Source of the DNA: Scleromatobacter sp038243995 | Lineage (GTDB): Bacteria; Pseudomonadota; Gammaproteobacteria; Burkholderiales; Burkholderiaceae_C | Length of the DNA: 64,000 bases | Direction: 5' to 3' | Assembly (NCBI GenBank): GCA_038243995.1 | Contig: JBBRTV010000014.1 | Coordinates: forward strand, 77,113-141,112 | In this document: positions 58,210 to 64,000 of the stretch, in pieces | Position numbering within the stretch: position 1 is the stretch's first letter | Layout: the number at the start of each line of letters is the position of its first letter | The notes under the pieces: model-generated | What the model saw: only the letters and a program-made list of their open reading frames with translations | The model's database searches: none | Told to the model about the DNA's origin: nothing | Program-made: the position numbers and the translations under genes

Positions 58210-60495
58210 GTGAACTTTCCCCTGAAGCGACGCCTCCGCGTCGCCCTGTCGCCCACCGTACCCGTGCTGGCCGTGGGCCTGCTCGCCGCGCTGCTGGCGG
58301 CCTGCGTCCAGGGCGGCGCGCCCGCCGGCGCCGCGGCGGCCGCCAGCGCTCCGCCTGCCGTCACGTTCGGTGCGCGCAACTATCCGATCGCCGCGGCGCA
58401 TCCGGTGACGCACGAATACCACGGGATCGCCGTCAAGGACGATTTCGAATGGCTCGAGACGGCCGCGGATCCGGCATCGAAATCCTGGGTTGCGGCAGAG
58501 AACGCCTACAGCCGCAACTATCTGGACGCCATGCCTGCGCGCCAGTCTCTGCACGACCGCCTGCAGACGCTGATGTCGTCGACGTCGAATTCCTACGCCG
58601 AGCTCGTCGAACGCGGCGGCACGATCTTCGCGCTGAAGAACGCGCCCCCGAAACAGCAGCCGCTGCTCGTCACGCTGAAGTCGGTCGACGATCTCGCCGG
58701 CGAGCATGTCGTGTTCGATCCGAACGAGGTCGCCCCCGACGGATCGCTGACCATCGACTTCTTCCGCCCGTCGCTCGACGGCAAGCGCGTCGCCATCTCC
58801 GTCTCCGAAGGCGGCAGCGAGGACGGCACGCTGCGCGTCATCGACGTCGCGAGCGGCCAGACCCTGCCCGACCGCATTCCCCGCGTGACCTACCCGACGG
58901 GCGGCGGCGACGTCGCCTGGGGGACGAACAGCGCGGGCCTCTACTACACGCAATATCCCGTGCCGGGTTCGCGTCCGCAGGCCGATGCGCACTTCTTCCA
59001 GCGGGTGTTCTTCCACAAGCTGGGCACGCCCGCCGAGCAGGACACGCCCGAGGTCGGCGACGCCTTCCCGCGCATCGCCGAGACCCAGTTGCAGACTTCG
59101 CGCGACGGGCGTGTCGTGACCGCGATCGTCGAGAACGGCGACGGCGGCGACTACGCGCTGTACCTGAAGACCCCCAACGCCGGCAACGAGGGCGCCTGGC
59201 GCCGTATCGCGGCCGAGGCCGACGGCGTGAAGGCCGTCGAAATCGGCGACGACAACGCGCTCTACCTGACGTCGCGCGCCGATGCGCCGCGCGGCAAGGT
59301 GCTGCGCCTGCCCGTGGGCGCCGCGAACGCCGCCGTCAACTGGGCCAGGGTGCCGGTCGTCGTGCCGCAGTCCGACGGCACGATCCAGTACGTGGTCGTC
59401 GCCGGCAAGACCCTGGTCGTGGCCGAACTGCTGGGCGGTCCGTCGCGGGTGCGCACGATCGATATCGGCACGCGCCGCGCGGTGACGGTGGCGCTGCCGC
59501 CGGTCAGCGGCGTCGTCGCGCTCGCCAAGGTCGGCAAGCTCGACGTCGTCGCCGAGCTCACGAGTTACCTGGTGCCGACGTCGTGGGCACACGTGGGCGC
59601 CGGCCGCGCGACCAAGCGCACGGCGCTCGTCGTGACATCGGATGCGAACTTCAACGATACCGAGGTCGTGCGCGAGTCCGCGACCTCGAAGGACGGCACG
59701 AAGATCCCGCTGAACATCCTGCGCCGCAAGGGAACGCGCCTGGACGGCCACAACCCGACGATCCTGTACGGCTACGGCGGCTACGGTGTCAGCATGGAAC
59801 CGGGCTTCGCGCCCGCGCGCCGCGTGTGGCTGGATCGCGGCGGCGTTTTCGTGGTGGCCAACCTGCGCGGCGGCGGCGAGTTCGGCGAGGCCTGGCACCT
59901 GGCGGGCAACCTCACGAAAAAGCAGAATGTGTTCGACGATTTCATCGCCTCGGCGGAATACCTGGTCAAGCAGGGCTACACGGAACCGCAGCGCCTGGGC
60001 ATCCTCGGCGGCAGCAACGGCGGCCTGCTGATGGGTGCGGCGCTGACGCAGCGGCCCGACCTGTTCCGCGCCGTCGTCAGCGCGGTGGGCATCTACGACA
60101 TGCTGCGCGTCGAGCTCGACCCCAACGGCGCGTTCAACACGACGGAATTCGGCAGCGTCAAGGACAAGGCGCAGTTCGAGGCGCTGTATGCCTACTCCCC
60201 GTACCGCAACGCGCGCGACGGCCTCGACTACCCGTCGGTGCTGATGCTCACCGGGGACAACGACGGTCGCGTCAATCCGGCCCACTCGCGCAAGATGATC
60301 GCCCGCCTGCAGCAGGCCGACCCGGGCGGCCGGCCCATCCTGCTGCGCACCAGTGCCTCCAGCGGGCACGGCATCGGCACCGCGCTGTCCGAACGCATCG
60401 AGCAGACGGCTGACCAGTACGGGTTCTTCGTCAATGAACTGATGGGCGCCCAGGACGGACCCTTGGTCAACGGAAAGACGGTCGTCGCGCCGTAA
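58210..60495 (+). CDS. Prolyl oligopeptidase-family serine peptidase, lipoprotein
   Basis: The 761-residue protein starts at GTG 58210 with AGGAAG 7 bases upstream. It has a lipobox-type signal (LLAALLAAC, Cys36). An N-terminal seven-bladed propeller region covers about residues 75-480, starting HEYHGIAVKDDFEWLETAAD. It is followed by an alpha/beta hydrolase domain with Ser602 in ILGGSNGGLLMGAAL, Asp683 or Asp685 in LTGDNDGRVNP, and His720 in SGHGIGT. NPTILYGYGGYGVSMEPGF is the family entry motif. It should cleave short proline-containing peptides at the periplasmic side. Confidence 0.93.
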   Translation: MNFPLKRRLRVALSPTVPVLAVGLLAALLAACVQGGAPAGAAAAASAPPAVTFGARNYPIAAAHPVTHEYHGIAVKDDFEWLETAADPASKSWVAAENAYSRNYLDAMPARQSLHDRLQTLMSSTSNSYAELVERGGTIFALKNAPPKQQPLLVTLKSVDDLAGEHVVFDPNEVAPDGSLTIDFFRPSLDGKRVAISVSEGGSEDGTLRVIDVASGQTLPDRIPRVTYPTGGGDVAWGTNSAGLYYTQYPVPGSRPQADAHFFQRVFFHKLGTPAEQDTPEVGDAFPRIAETQLQTSRDGRVVTAIVENGDGGDYALYLKTPNAGNEGAWRRIAAEADGVKAVEIGDDNALYLTSRADAPRGKVLRLPVGAANAAVNWARVPVVVPQSDGTIQYVVVAGKTLVVAELLGGPSRVRTIDIGTRRAVTVALPPVSGVVALAKVGKLDVVAELTSYLVPTSWAHVGAGRATKRTALVVTSDANFNDTEVVRESATSKDGTKIPLNILRRKGTRLDGHNPTILYGYGGYGVSMEPGFAPARRVWLDRGGVFVVANLRGGGEFGEAWHLAGNLTKKQNVFDDFIASAEYLVKQGYTEPQRLGILGGSNGGLLMGAALTQRPDLFRAVVSAVGIYDMLRVELDPNGAFNTTEFGSVKDKAQFEALYAYSPYRNARDGLDYPSVLMLTGDNDGRVNPAHSRKMIARLQQADPGGRPILLRTSASSGHGIGTALSERIEQTADQYGFFVNELMGAQDGPLVNGKTVVAP

Positions 60496-60619
60496 GGGGG
60501 CGCCGCGGCGGTGCGACCGCGCGCAGCGCGCGCACGACGCGTGAAGCAAGCACGAAAATCGCGCGATCTGTTTCACCTCCGGCGCGCGGAGCAGGGCGAA
60601 CGAGGTCGAGAATGTTTCC

Positions 60620-61018
60620 ATGGAAATCAAGCAAGCCCAGCTCGAACAAATCGCGAATGCAAAGTTCAGGGAGCGCCTGGATCGCTCCCTGCAACGCACC
60701 TTGCAGGAATACCGCCGGGCCGGCACCGGCTTGCGCAGCGACTTCCTCGAGCTCTCGATCGACGCCGCGCGCGGCGCGGGCCTGCATACGGAGCAGGGTA
60801 TCGCGTCGTACGCGCTGGGTGCGTGGTATTTCGAGCCCGGGTTCGAGAGCCGCAGCCGCCTCCTGGCAGCCTTGCTGGCGAGCACGCTGCCCGAGTTGCG
60901 CAAGGTGCACGCGCTGAACGACTGGGTGCATGCCGCGATCGGAAATCCGGCCGACGTCGCGGGTGCCGACGACAATCTGCGGCGCGCGTTCGAACGCACG
61001 CACGCCTGGGCGAGCTAG
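60620..61018 (+). CDS. Small helical protein heading a lipase/ankyrin module, unknown function
   Basis: The 132-residue acidic-to-neutral protein has no signal peptide and no membrane segment. It is mostly helical (ERLDRSLQRTLQEYRRAGTG, YALGAWYFEPGFESRSRLLA, LPELRKVHALNDWVHAAIG). The next gene begins 29 bases after its stop. I do not recognise a family. Its position before a lipase-like gene suggests a chaperone or adaptor for that protein, but this is inference only. Confidence 0.6.
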   Translation: MEIKQAQLEQIANAKFRERLDRSLQRTLQEYRRAGTGLRSDFLELSIDAARGAGLHTEQGIASYALGAWYFEPGFESRSRLLAALLASTLPELRKVHALNDWVHAAIGNPADVAGADDNLRRAFERTHAWAS

Positions 61019-61047
61019 GCACGCCACGAACCACGGGAGCTGCAAGC

Positions 61048-62157
61048 ATGGGATTGAGGGACTACATCAAGAGCCAGCTGTCGGATCGCCTGGCCACGTC
61101 CAAGGCTGCCGAGATGCAGGCCGGCGCCGCGGCGAAGACGCCGGAAATGCGCCAGCAGGACTACGACGCCGCGCGCAAGTCGATGCTGGGCGATTTCGCC
61201 AACACGCCGATCAGCGGCTGCCAGCCTTGCATGGCCAGCGCCAAGGCGGCTCGTCGCGCGGAGCGCCTGCAACTCGTCGACACCTCGGCCCTCACGTGCC
61301 CCGAGCACGCCACCGAAGCCAACCGGCTGCGGGCCGACATGGACGAAGTCGAGAACATGCGCTGCGCCAAGCAGGTCTACATCGACAACGACCCCAATGC
61401 GCCGGCAGACCTCAAGACAGGCGCACCGCCCGGATTCACGCAGGCGACGCCCGGACAACTCGCCGACATGGGTCTCGACCAGAGCATGCTGACGCCGCCC
61501 AACTCCGATTTCAAGGCCGCCGTCTACATGAAAGATCCGGCGGTGTTCGGCGCGGACCCGCACCCTGCGGCCATCGTCGCCTTCCGCGGCTCGACGCCGG
61601 CCACGGAAGACTGGCAGAACAATTTCGCACAGGACGCGAACGCCGACTCGTCCTACTATCGACGCGCGGTGCAGATCGGCAACACCCTGGCCCAGAATGA
61701 TGCCGACGCCCGGCTGGTCGGCCATTCCCTGGGCGGCGGCCTCGCCAGCGCGGCGCAGGGCGGAAGTGGCCTGCCGGCGTCGACCTACAACGCGGCTGGA
61801 CTGAACTCCTCGACCGTCCCGCGCTATTCGCAGGATCCCGCGCACATGGCGGCGGATGCGGGCAAGATAACGGCCATCCGCGTCGAGGGCGAAATCCTCA
61901 CCAAGACGCAGGAGAGCCTGTTCGGCTCCAAGGGCCTGTCGCTGATGGCCAATTCGTCGGTCGGCACCAAGCGCGACATCGCGCCTTCGCACGACCCGGC
62001 CTACCTCGACGCGCTCAAGACGGACGGCAAGGCGGCGGCGGGCGACGACCATTCCACCTATCTGCACGGCATGGACGAAGTGATAGCCTCGATGGAAAAG
62101 GAAAAGTCCGCCGACGAGGCGACCCTCAAGTCATGCGCGGCCCAGAACGCGCAGTAA
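61048..62157 (+). CDS. Class-3 lipase-like protein, candidate secreted toxin
   Basis: The 369-residue protein starts at ATG 61048, with GGGAG upstream, and has no signal peptide. A lipase-3-type core is clear: AAIVAFRGSTPATEDWQNNF, then RLVGHSLGGGLASAAQGG with nucleophile Ser227, TYNAAGLNSSTV and a C-terminal RDIAPSHDPAYLDA and DHSTYLHGM that could hold Asp/His. The N-terminal 150 residues hold CQPC and other Cys and no known domain. A lipase lacking a signal peptide, followed at 13 bases by an exported ankyrin protein, is the layout of type VI secretion phospholipase toxins with their immunity proteins. No VgrG, PAAR or Hcp gene is in the window, so the route is unproven. Confidence 0.75.
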   Translation: MGLRDYIKSQLSDRLATSKAAEMQAGAAAKTPEMRQQDYDAARKSMLGDFANTPISGCQPCMASAKAARRAERLQLVDTSALTCPEHATEANRLRADMDEVENMRCAKQVYIDNDPNAPADLKTGAPPGFTQATPGQLADMGLDQSMLTPPNSDFKAAVYMKDPAVFGADPHPAAIVAFRGSTPATEDWQNNFAQDANADSSYYRRAVQIGNTLAQNDADARLVGHSLGGGLASAAQGGSGLPASTYNAAGLNSSTVPRYSQDPAHMAADAGKITAIRVEGEILTKTQESLFGSKGLSLMANSSVGTKRDIAPSHDPAYLDALKTDGKAAAGDDHSTYLHGMDEVIASMEKEKSADEATLKSCAAQNAQ

Positions 62158-62170
62158 TGTCGACGCCCTC

Positions 62171-62992
62171 ATGACAACGCGTCGGAACTGGCTCGCCTCG
62201 AGCCTTCTCCCGTGTGCATTCAGTACAGGATTTCTCGCCATGGTGACAAGCACTTCCGCCACCGAGGCGCCCACGTTCAAGCTGGGCGCCCCGAAGACTT
62301 ATTTCGACGATCCGAAGACGCTCGCGCTGCTCGAGGCGGCGCTCGCCGGAGATTTCGCACGTGCGCGCGAGCTCGTGGCCGACGGGGTGTCGCCCGACAC
62401 GGAGGGGCCCAAGGACAACCCGTACAACCGCCTGCGGCTGCTGCACTACGCGATCGCGGCGGGCAGCGTGCCGGCGATCCGTACGCTGATCCGCGTTGGC
62501 GCAAATCCGGAGCTCGACACGCAGGGAGCCGCGGGACTGCCGTTGCTGTTCGCCGAGACGCTGGACAAGTCCGAGCTGCTGTCGCTGATGCTTGACCTGC
62601 GGCCCGTCGACACGTTTTCCGCGCAGACGCGCAAGCTGTTGATGTTCCATGCGGTCGCAGAAGGGCGTCCGCGCTGCCTGGCCGTCGTGCTCAAGCACGG
62701 CGTGCCGATCGACCTGGCCGACGATGCCGGCGGCACCGTGCTGATTCGCGCCATCGATGCGCAGGACTACGATCTCGCGATCTGGTTGCTGCAGCAGGGC
62801 GCTTCGGCGACGATCCGGCCGCGCGACATGACCGCGGCCTGGAGCATTGAATTCCACCTCAAGAAGTTCGTGCCGGGCTCGCCGATGTACTTGAAGGTGC
62901 TGCAGCTGAAGGAACTCGCGGCGCAGAAGGGCGCGGTGTTTCCTGCGAAGAGTCCGGCTCAATACCGGGCCGAGCGCAAGGGGACGCAGTAG
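62171..62992 (+). CDS. Exported ankyrin-repeat protein, candidate immunity protein
   Basis: The 273-residue protein starts at ATG 62171. TTRRNWLASSLLPCAFSTGF then LAMVTSTSA forms a signal peptide with a twin-arginine-like RRNW; export by Sec or Tat is possible. The mature part has ankyrin repeats: LLEAALAGDFARARELVADG, RLLHYAIAAGSVPAIRTLIR, LLMFHAVAEGRPRCLAVVLK and LIRAIDAQDYDLAIWLLQQG. It lies 13 bases after the lipase-like gene. Periplasmic ankyrin proteins often neutralise phospholipase toxins, so an immunity role fits. Confidence 0.83.
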   Translation: MTTRRNWLASSLLPCAFSTGFLAMVTSTSATEAPTFKLGAPKTYFDDPKTLALLEAALAGDFARARELVADGVSPDTEGPKDNPYNRLRLLHYAIAAGSVPAIRTLIRVGANPELDTQGAAGLPLLFAETLDKSELLSLMLDLRPVDTFSAQTRKLLMFHAVAEGRPRCLAVVLKHGVPIDLADDAGGTVLIRAIDAQDYDLAIWLLQQGASATIRPRDMTAAWSIEFHLKKFVPGSPMYLKVLQLKELAAQKGAVFPAKSPAQYRAERKGTQ

Positions 62993-63043
62993 GCCCGCCA
63001 GGGCGGCAGCCCGGGGCGCGGGACGTCGCAGGCGCGTCGGCGA

Positions 63044-63176
63044 CTATCGGGACGGCGGCTCCTTGAGCTCGACGACGTCGCCCTCCGGATCGCTCAGGCA
63101 GACAGTAGAAGTGCAGCATCGCCTGCAGGTCGACGATGCGCAGGACGATGTGGTCGATATCGCGGATATGGATCAC
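63044..63176 (-). pseudogene. VOC/glyoxalase-family gene with internal deletion
   Basis: From a GTG at 63176 the minus strand encodes VIHIRDIDHIVLRIVDLQAM then LHFYC, a perfect VOC (glyoxalase-fold) N-terminus. A frame shift near 63102 then leads to VCLSDPEGDVVELKEPPSR and a stop at 63044, a perfect VOC C-terminus. The middle 75-85 residues, which hold most of the fold, are missing. Both ends being intact points to one clean deletion in an ancestral gene of about 125 codons. The remainder of 62993-63289 shows nothing else. Confidence 0.85.
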
Positions 63177-63289
63177 GTGCGGGAGGTTCCCGGGTTTTGC
63201 GAGCACCGCCGGCGTCGTTCACGCCGAGCGGCGGGGCCGGACGCCGCGGCGGGAGACCGACGTGACGTGCGACGCGGATGCGGTGATTC

Positions 63290-63652
63290 TCAGCTTGCGG
63301 GCATGTGGTCGTTGGGCGCCGACAGGTAGAGCTGCTCCTGCGGAACCAGGATCCACATCAGCACGTAGAGCAGCAGGCCCGTGCCGGCGAACAGCACGCT
63401 GAGGGTGAACACGAGGCGCCACACCCAGGAGGCGACGCCGGTGCTCTGGGCGATGCCGCCGCAGACGCCGCCGAGCCAGCGATCGGTGACGCTGCGGCGC
63501 AAGGAGTTGATCGCCTGCATCGGCGGCGCCGCGCAGCGGGGCGTGGCCAGGCCGTTCAGCACGCGCGCCTTGGCGCGGGCGAATTCTTCGTCGGACAGGA
63601 TGCCGCGTTGGTGGAGGTCGCCGAGCTGACCGAGTTCGTCGCTGAAGGACAT
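63290..63652 (-). CDS. SHOCT- and PspC-domain membrane protein
   Basis: The 120-residue protein begins with a SHOCT-like helix pair (DELGQLGDLHQRGILSDEEF then ARAKARVL). It continues with a PspC domain: LRRSVTDRWLGGVCGGIAQS, TGVASWVWRLVFTLSVLFAG, then TGLLLYVLMWILVPQE, one or two membrane segments. PspC proteins act in the envelope stress (phage shock) response or in membrane maintenance. No pspA, B or F gene is adjacent, so it is an isolated PspC. The 348 bases upstream contain the repeat array. Confidence 0.9.
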   Translation of the reverse strand: MSFSDELGQLGDLHQRGILSDEEFARAKARVLNGLATPRCAAPPMQAINSLRRSVTDRWLGGVCGGIAQSTGVASWVWRLVFTLSVLFAGTGLLLYVLMWILVPQEQLYLSAPNDHMPAS

Positions 63653-63836
63653 GTCATTTCTCCTGGGTGTGGGCGGTGAAGCGATGGGCCCACTCTAAGG
63701 CGGATACGTCGTCTACGCCTGTCACTTGCGACGCACTGCGGCGCGGGGCGACAGGGCCGGCGATCGATCGGATCGGCCGGCCCGGCGACACGCCGAAGCG
63801 ATGCGTCGTACGCCGGCCACCCAAGAAAGGAAAGCA

Positions 63837-64000
63837 CCTGCGAATGTGTCAGCCGGCCGCAGGCCCACCCAAGAAGAGGGGAGCGAGGCTCGCAGCCGGG
63901 GCGCAAAACCTGCGAATGTGTCAGCCGGCGAATGTGTCAGCCGGCCGCAGGCCCACCCAAGAAGAGGGAAGCGAGGCTCGCAGCCGGGGCGCAAAACCTG
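63837..64000. repeat. Tandem array of about 72-bp units, truncated by the window edge
   Basis: One full unit (63837-63908) begins CCTGCGAATGTGTCAGCCGG and ends GGCTCGCAGCCGGGGCGCAAAA. The next unit starts at 63909 and is 88 bp long because a 16-bp piece, GCGAATGTGTCAGCCG, is duplicated in it. A third unit starts at 63997. A degenerate partial copy (CCACCCAAGAAAGGAAAGC) precedes the array near 63818. Units differ by only one or two bases, so they are recent or homogenised. Confidence 0.9.

Noticed and set aside
63653..64000. Short frames through the terminal repeat on the minus strand (LGWACGRLTHS repeats)
   Set aside because: They arise from the tandem DNA repeat itself. No start signal or domain is present.
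63837..64000. CRISPR array
   Set aside because: The repeated units are contiguous and nearly identical over their whole 72 bp with no unique spacers, so this is a plain tandem repeat.

Overview
The window is 64 kb of a high-GC chromosome with short intergenic gaps. It most likely comes from a beta-proteobacterium of the order Burkholderiales. The support is family-level: a DUF1631 protein, a DUF3563-like mini-protein, a branched-chain-amino-acid-type ABC importer with a permease-ATPase fusion, an acyclic-terpene-type acyl-CoA carboxylase cluster, and dense SDR/ACAD/crotonase genes. No rRNA, tRNA, CRISPR array, transposase or prophage gene was seen. The genus cannot be fixed from the sequence.

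Layout. 1-5.7 kb: the start of thyA, an acyltransferase-3 membrane protein, two secreted proteins (one phytase-like) and an exported alpha/beta hydrolase. 5.7-6.4 kb: non-coding DNA with a GGCGCA/GGCGGA microsatellite. 6.4-23.8 kb: the metabolic core. On the minus strand are a four-gene importer (livK, livH, a livM-livG fusion, livF), a FadB/FadJ-type enzyme with its thiolase, and a MerR regulator with an SCP2 protein. Divergent from these, on the plus strand, are an SDR, both subunits of a biotin-dependent acyl-CoA carboxylase, an acyl-CoA dehydrogenase, a hydratase and a BKACE enzyme. The order SDR-CT-ACAD-hydratase-BC matches the atuBCDEF acyclic terpene operon, but a BKACE stands where a lyase is expected. 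A palindrome-rich divergent promoter at 15.9 kb probably ties the halves to the MerR regulator.

23.8-31.3 kb: an MsbA-type ABC exporter with a PilZ protein, divergent from a marR-nodT-emrA-emrB drug efflux operon. 31.5-35.4 kb: a LytS-like histidine kinase, then a decayed zone with remnants of its response regulator and of a chemotaxis receptor, a tiny DUF3563-like gene, and DUF1631. 35.5-42.7 kb: a ROK repressor, a ribose-type sugar ABC importer, a sugar isomerase/epimerase and a Gfo/Idh/MocA dehydrogenase, a complete carbohydrate uptake and oxidation operon. 42.7-48 kb: a PEGA lipoprotein, a SHOCT protein, a large exported heme peroxidase/dioxygenase-like protein and a small secreted protein. 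48-55 kb: Lhr helicase, dienelactone hydrolase and a POT peptide transporter.

55-64 kb: a zinc-ribbon membrane protein; an SPFH protein paired with a ribbon-helix-helix protein behind a perfect 12-bp palindrome; a prolyl-oligopeptidase-family lipoprotein; a three-gene candidate lipase toxin/ankyrin immunity module; a VOC gene remnant; a PspC protein; and a tandem array that runs off the end of the window.

The leads most worth following are the atu-like cluster with BKACE, the lipase/ankyrin module, the SPFH-RHH pair with its palindrome, and the eroded two-component/chemotaxis zone.
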